From: Roseovarius mucosus DSM 17069
Lineage (GTDB): Bacteria; Pseudomonadota; Alphaproteobacteria; Rhodobacterales; Rhodobacteraceae
Reading direction: 5' to 3'
Length of the DNA: 64,000 bases
NCBI RefSeq assembly: GCF_000768555.3
Contig: NZ_KN293991.1
Span: 62,001-126,000 of the forward strand
Under the pieces are notes generated by a model that was given only the letters and a program-made list of their open reading frames with translations, searched no databases and was not told the origin of the DNA. The translations under genes and the position numbers were made by a program. The number at the start of each line of letters is the position of its first letter. The first letter of the stretch is position 1. Shown piece by piece: positions 34,704 through 45,300 of the stretch.

Positions 34704-37508
34704 ATGTCATTCGGAAAAGGCTGTCACCTGCATCTGATCGACGGATCGTCGTTCATTTTCCGCGCCTATCATGCGCTGCCACCGCTCACCCGCAAATCCG
34801 ACGGGCTGCCTATCGGGGCGGTGTCTGGCTTTTGCAACATGCTGCAACGCTATGTCGAGGGCAACAACGGCCATGACGCGCCCACGCATGTCGCCGTCAT
34901 CTTTGACAAGGGCAGCCATACGTTTCGCAACGATCTCTACCCCGACTACAAGGCCAACCGAGAGGCGATGCCCGAGGATCTGCGCCCGCAGATTCCGCTG
35001 ACGCGCGAGGCCACGCGCGCCTTCAACATCGCCTGCGAGGAAAAAGAGGGCTATGAGGCCGATGACATCATCGCCACGCTCGCCTGTCAGGCGCGCGACC
35101 TGGGTGGACGGGTCACGATCATCAGTTCAGACAAGGATCTGATGCAGCTTGTCGGCGACGGGGTCGAGATGCTGGATGCGATGAAGAACCGGCGCATTGA
35201 TGTCGAGGGCGTGCGCGAGAAGTTCGGCGTGGCCCCGGACCGGGTGGTCGATGTGCAAGCCTTGGCCGGGGACAGCGTTGACAATGTGCCCGGTGCGCCG
35301 GGGATCGGGATCAAGACGGCAGCGCTCTTGATCAACGAGTTCGGCTCGCTCGAGGCGCTGCTCGACCGCGCCGAAGAAATCAAACAGCCCAAGCGGCGCG
35401 ATACACTTATTGAGAAGCGCGCGCAGATCGAGATGTCCAAGCGCCTGGTGCAGCTGGATTGCAAGACACCGCTCGACTTTACGCTCGACGATCTCGAGGT
35501 GCGCGATCCGGATCCCGAGGTCTTGCTGGGTTTTCTGGCGCAGATGGAGTTTCGCACCCTGTCGAAGCGTATCGCCGAGGCCTTGGGCAAAGAGGCTCCG
35601 ACCATTCCCGAGCCTGTCGCGCGGCCCTCGGATGCCACGCCAGAGCAAACAGCCGATTGGCCCGCGATAGAGCCCGATAAATACCACTGTGTTTCGGATC
35701 GTGCCGCGCTGGACGCCTGGATCGCCACCATCCGCGCCCAAGGCTATGTGGCCTTCGATACCGAGACCACCTCGCTCAACGAGATGCAGGCCGATCTGGT
35801 CGGGATTTCACTGGCCACGGCACCGGGCCGCGCCTGTTACATCCCGCTGGCGCACAAGGACGGGACGGCGGATGATCTTTTTGGTTCGGACAAGCGGGCC
35901 GAGGGGCAATTGTCGCTTGAAGAGGCTCTGAACGCCCTCAAATCCGTGCTCGAGGATGACGCCATCCTCAAGATCGGGCAGAACATGAAATATGACGCCA
36001 AGATCCTGGCAGCCCATGGCATCACCGTGGCCCCCATCGACGACACCATGCTGATGTCCTACGCGCTGCATGCCGGTCTGCATGGGCATAGCATGGACAC
36101 ACTCTCGGAGCGCTATCTGAGCCATAGTCCGATTCCGATCAAATCCCTGCTGGGCAGCGGCAAATTGGCTGTCACCTTTGACCGCGTGCCGGTCGCGGAG
36201 GCGGTCAATTATGCCGCCGAGGATGCGGATATCACCCTGCGCCTCTGGCTGACGTTCAAGCCGCAATTGCACCGTGCCCAGGTCACCACTGTCTATGAGA
36301 CGCTGGAGCGTCCGTTGGTGCCGGTGCTAGCGCGGATGGAGAGGCACGGCGTCTTGGTCGATCGCGACACGCTGCGCGCCATGTCAGGCAAGTTCGCGCA
36401 AAAAATGGCCGCGCTCGAATCCGAGATTCACGAATTGGCGGGGCGCAGCTTCAACGTCGGATCACCCAAACAGTTGGGTGAGATTCTCTTTGACGAAATG
36501 GGTTTACCGGGCGGAGAGAAGGGCAAGACAGGCGCCTATGCCACCGGTGCCGACGTGCTGGAGGATCTGGCAACCGAGCATAATCTGCCGGCGCGCGTGC
36601 TGGACTGGCGGCAGTTGAGCAAGCTCAAGTCCACCTACACAGACGCGCTTCAGGATCATATCGACCCGGACACGGGCCGTGTGCACACCTCTTATCTGCA
36701 AACCGGGGCCAGCACGGGACGGTTTTCCTCATCCGATCCCAATCTGCAAAATATCCCCGTGCGCAGCGAAGAAGGGCGCCGTATCCGAGAGGCTTTTGTC
36801 GCCGCGTCCGGTAACCGTCTTGTCAGTCTCGACTATAGCCAGATCGAGCTTCGAATTCTGGCGCATATCGCAGGAATAGAGACACTCAAGCAAGCGTTCC
36901 GGGACGGGCATGACATTCACGCGATGACCGCGTCAGAAATGTTCAACGTGCCGCTCGACCAGATGACGCCCGAGATCAGGCGTCAGGCCAAGGCGATCAA
37001 TTTCGGGGTGATCTATGGCATCTCCGGCTTTGGTCTTGCGCGCAATCTGCGCATTCCCAGAGGCGAGGCGCAGGGATTCATCGACCGCTACTTTGAACGG
37101 TTTCCGGGCATCAAGGATTACATGGACGCCACCATCGCCTTTGCCAAGGATCACGGCTATGTCCAGACTCTGTTCGGGCGGAAAATCCACACGCCCGAGA
37201 TTGCCGCCAAGGGCCCGCGCGCCGGCTTCGCCCGCCGCGCCGCGATCAATGCGCCGATTCAGGGAACGGCGGCGGACATCATCCGCCGCGCCATGATCCG
37301 CATGCCCGAAGCGATCGAGGGGCTGCCTTGCAAGATGCTGTTGCAGGTTCATGACGAATTGATTTTCGAAGTGGCCGAGGACAGCGTAGATCGCTTGATC
37401 GACGTCGCGCGTGCCGTGATGCAAGGGGCCGCGGACCCGGCGGTGCATCTCGATGTGCCCCTAGTGGTGGATGCGGGCCATGGCAAGAATTGGGCCGAGG
37501 CGCATTAA
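34704..37508 (+). CDS. polA: DNA polymerase I
   Basis: A 934-residue full-length Pol I for Okazaki-fragment maturation and repair. N-terminal 5'-3' exonuclease: HLHLIDGSSFIFRAYHALPP, YEADDIIATLA and GDSVDNVPGAPGIGIKTAALL. A 3'-5' exonuclease follows (about residues 325-530) with the ExoI motif AFDTETTSLNEM and YAAEDADITLRLW, so proofreading residues are intact. Polymerase motifs are VSLDYSQIELRILAHIAG (about residue 707), the RQAKAINFGVIYGISGFGL O-helix and LQVHDELIFEV. GGAGGG precedes the ATG. Confidence 0.96.
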   Translation: MSFGKGCHLHLIDGSSFIFRAYHALPPLTRKSDGLPIGAVSGFCNMLQRYVEGNNGHDAPTHVAVIFDKGSHTFRNDLYPDYKANREAMPEDLRPQIPLTREATRAFNIACEEKEGYEADDIIATLACQARDLGGRVTIISSDKDLMQLVGDGVEMLDAMKNRRIDVEGVREKFGVAPDRVVDVQALAGDSVDNVPGAPGIGIKTAALLINEFGSLEALLDRAEEIKQPKRRDTLIEKRAQIEMSKRLVQLDCKTPLDFTLDDLEVRDPDPEVLLGFLAQMEFRTLSKRIAEALGKEAPTIPEPVARPSDATPEQTADWPAIEPDKYHCVSDRAALDAWIATIRAQGYVAFDTETTSLNEMQADLVGISLATAPGRACYIPLAHKDGTADDLFGSDKRAEGQLSLEEALNALKSVLEDDAILKIGQNMKYDAKILAAHGITVAPIDDTMLMSYALHAGLHGHSMDTLSERYLSHSPIPIKSLLGSGKLAVTFDRVPVAEAVNYAAEDADITLRLWLTFKPQLHRAQVTTVYETLERPLVPVLARMERHGVLVDRDTLRAMSGKFAQKMAALESEIHELAGRSFNVGSPKQLGEILFDEMGLPGGEKGKTGAYATGADVLEDLATEHNLPARVLDWRQLSKLKSTYTDALQDHIDPDTGRVHTSYLQTGASTGRFSSSDPNLQNIPVRSEEGRRIREAFVAASGNRLVSLDYSQIELRILAHIAGIETLKQAFRDGHDIHAMTASEMFNVPLDQMTPEIRRQAKAINFGVIYGISGFGLARNLRIPRGEAQGFIDRYFERFPGIKDYMDATIAFAKDHGYVQTLFGRKIHTPEIAAKGPRAGFARRAAINAPIQGTAADIIRRAMIRMPEAIEGLPCKMLLQVHDELIFEVAEDSVDRLIDVARAVMQGAADPAVHLDVPLVVDAGHGKNWAEAH

Positions 37509-37800
37509 AACTGCGCTTTAATGCCGAGAATCAGGTAATTTTCCGACAGAAGCAATCCGCAAGAGGATAGCGGAGCTCAGGCGAGGCTGCTTGCTCTATG
37601 CCCCAAAGGCGGTGTTCGTCGTCATGTTCGATCCGGGGGCAATGACCATTGTATGTCGCAATGTTTGCCATAAATTCACCGCCACTTGGTGTGCCCGGTT
37701 TCGATCCATTTCCGCTTTCGTGAAGACTCGGAAAGGGTGAATGTTTTCCGATTTTTTCCTGAATTTGCGTGAAACGCTCCACCAAACGCAAAGGAGCACG
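37509..37800. other. Noncoding stretch at the left side of the accessory block
   Basis: About 290 bp between polA and the coiled-coil gene. I see no convincing gene; short open frames on the minus strand lack recognisable features. No direct copy of the tRNA-Leu 3' end is visible here. Base composition becomes more AT-rich from about 37.5 kb. Confidence 0.5.
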
Positions 37801-38745
37801 CTACCGCCTAAAAAGTCTAATGATAGCGCGCGCGGGAGCGGTTATACGCCATGAGGTCGAAGTGTAGACTGATTGGAGTGCATAAGTCAGTTCTTCTACG
37901 CGGCGCTGATACTCCGTCTCAAGATCTTGTTTCGCGCTCTCGATTACCCGCATTTCCAACACAGCATTCTGGTGATCACGGTCTAAGGCAAGAAGGGCAG
38001 CTTCGAGATCGACTACCTGCTCCTGCAACTTGGAGCCAATATGTTTTTCATTCTCTAGTTCGGTATGAAGTTCTTCTACTTGGCCTTGCGACTCCGGGCA
38101 CCGTTCCGACAGCGTCGCCAATTCTTGAAGGTCTGCCTCAAGCCGAATTATGGTTTCCTGAGCCTGGCGCTCTGATATGAGTTGAGCGCTCAATGCCGAC
38201 GCTAGAGCTTCTAGAGCTTCAGTATTGTCAGGCGTGTCAATAAACCCGCCACGGGTTGCAGCCTTTAGCTCTTCGGCCAACTCCCGAGTGGTAATATCCA
38301 AATCCAGTAGAAGTGCAGCTAGAGGTTCAAAGGTCTTGGCTCGTGCGGACCAATTCTGACACTTGGGCAGGGCTGTAGATTTTACTGCCTCGCCAAATGC
38401 CGCTTTCGCCTCAAGGTTGGGATTCTCCTCGTCGGGCGCTTCGAAAAAACTCATCCGGCGGCGGTACTTTCGCTGAAGTTGCAGCAAACTTGCTACGACC
38501 TTAGTCCAACCAGTCAAAGCATCAGCCGTGCTTGCACTGGCGCTTAGCTCTGCCCCCAGAGCCTGAACCGGTGGCCGATAAAGTACTGACAGGTTTGAAT
38601 CAGGCTTTTCCCGCAGAATAGAAGCCGCTTCGGATACGGTACAAGCGATTAACTTATCAGGTGTTCCAGTACTGGCAAAAATGCAAAAGCCATATCTGGA
38701 CAAAGTGTCTTCGTTGTTGAGGAACGATGTCCAGTTTTTGTCCAT
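37801..38745 (-). CDS. Coiled-coil protein with glycosyltransferase-associated C-terminal tail
   Basis: A 314-residue protein starting at ATG 38745 (MDKNWTSFLNNEDTLSRYGF). The N-terminal ~100 residues (FCIFASTGTPDKLIACTVSE) are unfamiliar. Residues about 190-295 form a long coiled coil, such as QAQETIIRLEADLQELATLS and HTELENEKHIGSKLQEQVVD. The end, YTSTSWRITAPARAIIRLFR, matches the SWR-x-TAP-R tail often found on polysaccharide glycosyltransferases and methyltransferases after a coiled coil. No catalytic domain is recognised. It is divergent from sqdB and may act as a length-control or scaffold protein, which is speculation. Confidence 0.7.
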   Translation of the reverse strand: MDKNWTSFLNNEDTLSRYGFCIFASTGTPDKLIACTVSEAASILREKPDSNLSVLYRPPVQALGAELSASASTADALTGWTKVVASLLQLQRKYRRRMSFFEAPDEENPNLEAKAAFGEAVKSTALPKCQNWSARAKTFEPLAALLLDLDITTRELAEELKAATRGGFIDTPDNTEALEALASALSAQLISERQAQETIIRLEADLQELATLSERCPESQGQVEELHTELENEKHIGSKLQEQVVDLEAALLALDRDHQNAVLEMRVIESAKQDLETEYQRRVEELTYALQSVYTSTSWRITAPARAIIRLFRR

Positions 38746-39049
38746 GGTGTTGCCTACTCTCTTCGTTTGGGTGTCAAAGCCTAGTTCGGTGTATTGCTTT
38801 CTTTTATGAAGCAGCAAGACTATCTGGCGCAATGAGCGTTTCGGATGGTTGCCTCTCGAACTCCGACTCGTGCCTTGGACTTGTCGACCGCAAGTATCAA
38901 AACTGCGATCACTTTTGCAGCCATTCGGTCTGCGTAGATAAAATCTAGCGCCAGCCTGTACGGCAGTTGCATTTAATTTATCGCTTTTGCTTTTAGCGTC
39001 GACTTGCTAATGCCCGTCCAAGACGGCAGTTGCAAAAAGGGAAATTGAC
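38746..39049. other. Divergent intergenic region, coiled-coil gene / sqdB
   Basis: A 304-bp AT-rich region with no credible gene. It must hold promoters for both directions; AAGGGAAATTGAC lies just before the sqdB ATG. No clear palindromic operator was found. Confidence 0.5.
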
Positions 39050-40207
39050 ATGAAAGTGATCATTCTGGGCGGGGACGGATTTTGTGGCTGGCCCAATGCA
39101 TTGTATCTCTCCAACCGAGGGCATGATGTAATAATTGTCGACAATTTATCGCGTCGGAACATTGATGTTGAGCTAGAGGTCGAAAGCCTCACCCCGATTC
39201 GCCCTATTGGGGAACGGATTCGTGTCTGGAAAGAGTTGACCGGCAAGGAAATCAAATTTCATAACTTCACAGTAGGCGAGAATTATCATCGACTCCTGAC
39301 GCTATTCAAAGAAGAACAGCCCGATGCGGTAATCCATTTCGCTGAACAGCGCGCGGCACCCTACTCGATGAAATCGAGTTATCATAAACGGTACACCGTC
39401 AACAATAATCTCAATGCCACCAATGACGTGTTGGCCGCAATCGTGGAATCCGATCTGGATATTCATCTTGTGCACTTGGGCACTATGGGCGTCTATGGCT
39501 ACGGCACCGCCGGCATGAAGATCCCCGAGGGTTATCTCAAGGTCAAGATCGACACGCCCGAGGGCGAGGCTGAGCAGGAAATACTGTATCCGACCAACCC
39601 CGGCTCTATTTACCACATGACCAAGTCGCAGGATCAACTGTTCTTTCACTTCTACAACAAAAATGACCAGGTCAAAATCACCGATTTGCACCAGGGAATT
39701 GTCTGGGGCACCCAGACAGCAGAAACACGGATGGATGAGCGGCTGATCAACCGGTTCGATTATGACGGAGATTATGGCACTGTTTTGAACCGGTTCATTA
39801 TGCAGGCAGCTGTGGAATATCCGATGACAGTACATGGCACAGGTGGACAGACCCGTGCGTTCATACACATTCAGGATACGTGCCGCTGCATCGAACTTGC
39901 GCTGGAGAATCCTCCGCAAAAGGGAGAGCGCGTGAACATCCTCAACCAGATGACCGAGACCCACAGGGTGCGCGATCTGGCGCAGATGATTCACGACATG
40001 ATGGGTGCCGAGATCGCATACCTTGAGAATCCCCGTAATGAGGCGGCAGAAAACGATCTGCATGTGGCCAATGACCGCTTTCTCGGTATGGGTCTGGAGC
40101 CAATCAAACTCTCCGAAGGCGTGATGGACGAGGTACGTGAGATTGCGCAGAAGTATGCCGATCGGTGCGACAAGACTAAGATCCCTTGTGTGTCGCTCTG
40201 GCGCTAA
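39050..40207 (+). CDS. sqdB: UDP-sulfoquinovose synthase
   Basis: A 385-residue extended SDR enzyme that joins UDP-glucose and sulfite to give UDP-sulfoquinovose. NAD-binding is [20 protein letters not shown], followed by the SqdB-specific [30 protein letters not shown], the catalytic Thr in [13 protein letters not shown], Tyr-x3-Lys in [13 protein letters not shown] and [13 protein letters not shown]. All match plant SQD1 and bacterial SqdB. It is followed by a cysH-type reductase that can make sulfite. The usual sulfolipid partners (sqdD/sqdX/sqdA/sqdC) are absent here; glycosyltransferases are present instead. Identification is firm, the fate of sulfoquinovose is not. Confidence 0.93.
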   Translation: MKVIILGGDGFCGWPNALYLSNRGHDVIIVDNLSRRNIDVELEVESLTPIRPIGERIRVWKELTGKEIKFHNFTVGENYHRLLTLFKEEQPDAVIHFAEQRAAPYSMKSSYHKRYTVNNNLNATNDVLAAIVESDLDIHLVHLGTMGVYGYGTAGMKIPEGYLKVKIDTPEGEAEQEILYPTNPGSIYHMTKSQDQLFFHFYNKNDQVKITDLHQGIVWGTQTAETRMDERLINRFDYDGDYGTVLNRFIMQAAVEYPMTVHGTGGQTRAFIHIQDTCRCIELALENPPQKGERVNILNQMTETHRVRDLAQMIHDMMGAEIAYLENPRNEAAENDLHVANDRFLGMGLEPIKLSEGVMDEVREIAQKYADRCDKTKIPCVSLWR

Positions 40208-40360
40208 CCGATAGACTGAAGACCCAGATTGCCCAGTTTTTGGGCAATCTACACCCACCAAGACCGTGGACCCAGTTTAAGATTGATCCTGCTGCACTGC
40301 GGCAATATCAACGATTTCGATCAGATGAGGAATCTGTCCCCGCATCGGCAGGGAGAACCA

Positions 40361-41101
40361 ATGGTACCTTTGGAGACCACAGCCAGGCTGGAAATGCGCA
40401 AGCGTGCGCAAGAGTTGACTACCAGGCATGAGGGGCTGAGAGCCGAACAGGTTCTGAAGGAGGTCATCCGCCGGGACTTCCCAGGCCGGATCGGGCTTGT
40501 GTCCTCATTCGGCGCAGAGGCAGCAGTGCTCTTACACATGGTGGCGCGGATCGATCCCTATGTGCCGGTGATATTTCTAAACACTTGGAAGCATTTTCCT
40601 GAGACGCTTGACTATCGTGACCGGCTGATTGCCGATCTAGGTCTGTGCAACATCCAGACTGTACTACCGCGTCCCGACAGCCTGCGAGCCGAGGACCCCG
40701 ATGGCACATTGTACGTGCGCAATGCCGACCTGTGCTGCCATGTGCGCAAGACACTGCCGATGATTAAGGCGCTGCGCGGTCTCGATTGCTGGATCACTGG
40801 GCGCAAGCGGGGACAGGCCGTAACTCGCTCCGACATGGAGCTCTTCGAAACACAAGACCGCTGGATCAAGGTAAATCCACTGATCGACTGGACGCTCGAC
40901 GATGTGGCCGCCTATTTCGCGGCCCATTCCCTGCCTGAACACCCGCTCAAGGCGCAGGGCTATCCGTCGATCGGATGTGCGCCCTGCACCCGTGCGGTGC
41001 GTCCCGGCGAGGATGCGCGCTCAGGGCGTTGGGCTGACAGCGACAAGACCGAATGCGGCATCCATTTCGAGAATGGCAAAATCGTCAGGAGACCGGTATA
41101 A
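40361..41101 (+). CDS. cysH: APS/PAPS reductase (assimilatory, 4Fe-4S type)
   Basis: A 246-residue reductase making sulfite from adenylyl sulfate. The iron-sulfur ligands are the CC pair in RNADLCCHVRKTLPM and the CxxC in YPSIGCAPCTRAV, which mark the APS-using type; the redox Cys is in TECGIHF. Substrate-binding LVSSFGAEAAVLLHM and WITGRKRGQAVTRSDM are conserved. ATG 40361 is chosen for GGGAG five bases upstream; an earlier frame opening at 40229 has no family similarity. Placement 153 bp after sqdB suggests dedicated sulfite supply rather than cysteine synthesis. Confidence 0.88.
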   Translation: MVPLETTARLEMRKRAQELTTRHEGLRAEQVLKEVIRRDFPGRIGLVSSFGAEAAVLLHMVARIDPYVPVIFLNTWKHFPETLDYRDRLIADLGLCNIQTVLPRPDSLRAEDPDGTLYVRNADLCCHVRKTLPMIKALRGLDCWITGRKRGQAVTRSDMELFETQDRWIKVNPLIDWTLDDVAAYFAAHSLPEHPLKAQGYPSIGCAPCTRAVRPGEDARSGRWADSDKTECGIHFENGKIVRRPV

Positions 41102-41522
41102 TCCGCAGCGATTGACACCAGAGCGTACCGAACTGGATCAGTTTGCGAGGATCAGGCCAGAAGCCGGAAAAATCTGCCTTCGGGCGGCACAGGGCTGTGG
41201 TTCTGATCAAGGTTACGCGGACTCTGAGTCAGAGTGTGGCATCTCGCGGGGGCGCAGCTCATACTGAAGGCCGCGTCGGCAACAAAACTGGCATCTATAA
41301 CCGTTTCTGGAGCTGAATAGTTGAACTCAGTCAATGCTTTGGTTAAGCAACGTGACTAGCCTAGCACTCAAACCTAGATTCCAAAAATCATGCGACGGAA
41401 TGTTGACAACACGAGACATTCCAGCATTTTGCGAAAGCATTCGTGAATAAATACGCTGTATGATCAAGCGGTTAATGCTTGTGAACGCCGACATCTAGAG
41501 CAACCTGAAGACAGGAAGAAAT
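41102..41522. other. Noncoding stretch between cysH and the sulfotransferase
   Basis: About 420 bp without a supported gene. No transposase fragment, tRNA or strong hairpin was recognised. The right half (41340-41520) is AT-rich and probably holds the sulfotransferase promoter; AGGAAG lies just before that start. Confidence 0.5.
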
Positions 41523-42260
41523 ATGGCCGACAAAAGCATCATCAGCACGTCCATGCACAAGGCTGGCAGCACGATCGCCGACAGTATAATCATGGATATC
41601 CTCGCCGCAAAGGGCATGGAACTCGATCGTATCGCTCTTCAGGTGCCGGCATCGACATTGTCTGAGGCTGAAATTTTCAAGAACTACCAAACTCAGATGA
41701 AGGAAACCGGTGTCTATTACGGCATTGCACGTGGGCCATATGTGTCGGACATGCCTATTCTGGACAAGTTGAAAGTCATTGTCCAAGTACGTGATCCGCG
41801 TGATTGCCTGACCTCAGCGTATTTTTCGTTCAAGAAATCTCATGTTCCTCCGAAAGACCCTGAAAAACTTAAGCAGTTCATGGAGCGCCGCAAAAAACTC
41901 GAGACGCTCGACATAAACCAGTACGCGCTACAAGAGTCGGGCGGGTACAAGACTCGCTTGCGTATTCTTCGGGAACTCGTGCGGCGGCATGACGATGTAT
42001 TGGTTCTGAAATATGAGGATATGGTCGAGCGGACGGAGCAGTGGCTTGAACAAATCGCGAAATTCGTAGGGCAGCCGATAACACTTGCATTACGGGATAA
42101 ACTCGCTGGCAAAATCGATTTCGCCGTCGACCAAGAGGACATCTCCAAACACAAGCGTCAGGTTTCTCCGGGCGATCACAAACGCAAGCTATCTGAGAAG
42201 ACCATTCGCCAGATTTCTGACAAGATGGCTGATGAGATGGCGTTTTTCGGATACGTTTGA
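41523..42260 (+). CDS. PAPS-dependent sulfotransferase family protein
   Basis: A 245-residue cytosolic-type sulfotransferase. The 5'-phosphosulfate loop is IISTSMHKAGSTIADSI; the 3'-phosphate motif is VIVQVRDPRDCLTSAYFSFK, followed by a GYKTRLRILRELVRRHDDVL region and LKYEDMVE. It would transfer a sulfuryl group from PAPS to a hydroxyl of a sugar or lipid. It lies between the sqdB-cysH pair and a large glycosyltransferase, so a glycan acceptor is likely. CysQ at 19.5 kb could clear the PAP by-product. Acceptor unproven. Confidence 0.82.
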   Translation: MADKSIISTSMHKAGSTIADSIIMDILAAKGMELDRIALQVPASTLSEAEIFKNYQTQMKETGVYYGIARGPYVSDMPILDKLKVIVQVRDPRDCLTSAYFSFKKSHVPPKDPEKLKQFMERRKKLETLDINQYALQESGGYKTRLRILRELVRRHDDVLVLKYEDMVERTEQWLEQIAKFVGQPITLALRDKLAGKIDFAVDQEDISKHKRQVSPGDHKRKLSEKTIRQISDKMADEMAFFGYV

Positions 42261-42313
42261 AGCGGTCGAAGTCGGATTCTTTATGATTTTGAACGATTTT
42301 ATCAGAGGTCTTG

Positions 42314-45300
42314 ATGTCAACATCAAAAGCATTTGTCGGCCGCCACACCCGCTATCCTGACCTGACTGGTAAGCGTCAGGCTGAGGGAGGAAAGCGCCTT
42401 CAAGGCGAATTCCCAGAAGGGCGGGAAGGCACGCCGCTGGTGACAATCATCACCGTATGCTGGAATTCGGCTAAGACGATCGAACAGGCCTTCCAATCAG
42501 TCCGCAATCAGACCTATTCCAACATCGAGTATGTAGTGGTCGACGGAGGATCATCCGATGGCACGGTCGCTCTTCTGAAAGCCCATGAAGACCTGATCGA
42601 CTACTACGTCTCAGAACCGGACAAAGGCCTATATTTCGCTATGAACAAAGGGCTGGAGCTGGCCCGGGGCGATTACATCCTGTTTCTGAATTCCGACGAC
42701 TGGTATGAACTGGAAACCGTAGAAAAGCTGGTTCAAGCCCATCAGGATAGTGGTTCCGATTTCGTTTCGGCCTTGGCCAACTACGTTGATGGCAACGGGC
42801 ACTTCATCCGGGTGCAAGCACCATCGCCCTTCGATGCCGGGGTGGATTTCCGTATGCCCCTGCGTCATGAAACAATGCTGGTACCGGCATGGCTGTATGA
42901 CGAATTTGGCCCCTATGACACATCCTATAGGGTGATTGCAGACCGGGTTTATACAGCGGGATTGTTCTGGAAGGGATACTCCCACTCTCTCTTATCCGAA
43001 CCGCTGCTGAACTTTTCGATGGAAGGCGTGTCGAGCGTCAACCTCGACCAACTTTATGAAGAGCGCGAGCGGGCACTGCGCGACCGTTACCCCAGCATGT
43101 CGGTGATGGCGATGCGTGACCTCACGGATCTCGAGCGGGTTTCGCCCGAGCGTCTGTGCGAAATTTCGCGCAATTATCGCAACCCGGAATTTCGCGCCGC
43201 CGCCACTGCCTATGCGTTGGATCGCGAGGCACAGGGCCACAAAGCCTGGCAGGACATAGATCTCAATGCCTTCTCCCCTACGCTGAAGCCCCGCTCGGTC
43301 AATAATCAAGCCTCGGCCGCCGAGCGCCGCGCCACTGACAGAAGACCCATCCCGACTGTCAGTGTGATTCTGCCGATCTACAACGCTCAAGAGACGTTGA
43401 GCGACTGCCTCAATAGCTTACTTGCCCAGACCCTTTCGGATATTGAGATCATCTGTATTGATGATGCCTCGCCGGACGGATCGGCTGCAGTCCTCGCCGA
43501 TTATGCGCGTCGGGATAACCGCATCAGAATCCGCCGCAACGAAATTAACGTGGGCCTAGGGTCGACACGCAATCGGGGCATCGCTCTGGCCCGTGGAACG
43601 TACATCTTTCATATCGATCCAGACGATGTGATTCCGCCCGATGCGCTAAAGTCACTGGTTGAGCAGGCAGACAAAGATGGCGCCGACATGGTGCGGGGTG
43701 CTTTCATGCACGAACAGCTGTTGCTTGGGCAAGCATCCAAAGCCGTGCGCAAAGGGATTGATCCATCCGAAAGCCCTATCGTCAACACTTCCTTGGCCGC
43801 TCATCCAGACCTGCTGAAGTCGACTGAAGGGCACTGGTCGTATATTTACCGCACCAGTTTCGCAAAACGGGTGTTCTACCCTGAAGATTTGAAAATGGGG
43901 CAGGACAGTATTTTTCTTGTTCAGGCCCTCTGCCGAGCGCGAAAAGTCAGCGTGATCGCAGATGTCGTTTATAAGTATCGTGCAAATCCCAATAGTGCGA
44001 TGAACGTGTTCAATTTTCGTAAATACCTTGACGAGATTGAGTGGCGGTATCGCGCTTGGACAGAACTGGTGGATAAGGGACACAGATCCCTCGGCGAACA
44101 TCTGCTTTGCAACTATTGGAACATGAGGTTTTTCGAAACCCTGGATAGCCGGTTTGACGCCACGCAGAAATGCGATTTCTTCCGCCGCCTCGCCTATACG
44201 TTTCAGGCTGCGGGAAATGGAGACCTTTCGAAAACCCGCAACTCAGCCCTTAGCTCATACTTCAAAGAGCGTCTGAACCATTTTGCTAAGATACCAGCGC
44301 GACAGAAGAAAACCGCCCAGATTAATGATACCTTGCGTATCGCCGTTCTCTCATCCAGCGACCATGGCGGTGCCGGTCTGGCTTGTTTGCGCAGCGTTGA
44401 AGCGCTACGGGCAAGGGGACATGAGGTGACGCTATACACTGTCTTTCCCCGCAAGAATGCGCCTTATATCTGGCGTGTGCCGATCAAAAGTGCTCATCAT
44501 GCCATGGGTATCGAGGAAGAAACCCTTCGCAGTTCTTGGCGACGCATGGGTGTATTGAACCGGCAGGAAGAACCCGCTCTTTCCGCACGAGAGCTATTTT
44601 CGAAAACTGGCAGCGTCGTCGACCCCACCGCTCTAGGAGCCGTGATCGCCAATGCCGATATCGTGCATCTTCACTGGGTAGTGGGAATGCTCGACTATGA
44701 TCGGATTGCCGAGTTGCTACGGGACAAACCCGTGGTCTGGACTTTACACGACATGAACTCGATCACCGGCGGATGTCATTATTCAGAAGGCTGTACGGGC
44801 TATGAAAAGGAATGCGACAACTGTCCACTTTTGACGGGACCCAGTGATCTACCACATAAGGCTTGGAAGAAAAAACAGCAGGCATTCGCAAAAATAAAGT
44901 CGCTGGATGTAATCTGTCCGTCTGAGTGGCTGGCAGGATGTGTGCGGCAATCATCGTTGTTGGGGAATCGGCAAGTCCATGTCATTCCTAACCTTTTCCC
45001 GTCAGATGACTTTGAGCCCATTAATAAGATAGTCGCACGTCGCACCCTTGGGCTGCCCCTGAATAAAAAGCTGATCGTTTTCGGCGCTGATAGTCTGGAC
45101 AACCGACGCAAGGGTGGAGACATCCTGCGCGCGAGCCTGAAGCATCTGCGTGTAATGCCTAGAATGGCGGACGTAGAAGTCGTGTTTTTTGGGGGTAGCC
45201 AGCTAGACCTTGATATGCCAGTTCATAGCATGGGCTATGTCAATGATCCACACCGCCTATCACTGATCTATGCTGCAGCAGATGTGTTTGCTTTCCCATC

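Noticed and set aside
37531-37799. Short minus-strand frames after polA
   Set aside because: No ribosome site or domain, and they overlap each other in different frames.
37500-41520. A direct repeat of the tRNA-Leu 3' end (attL)
   Set aside because: I compared the tRNA 3' sequence by eye with the gaps at 37509-37800 and 41102-41522 and found no match. The left end of the island is therefore not fixed.
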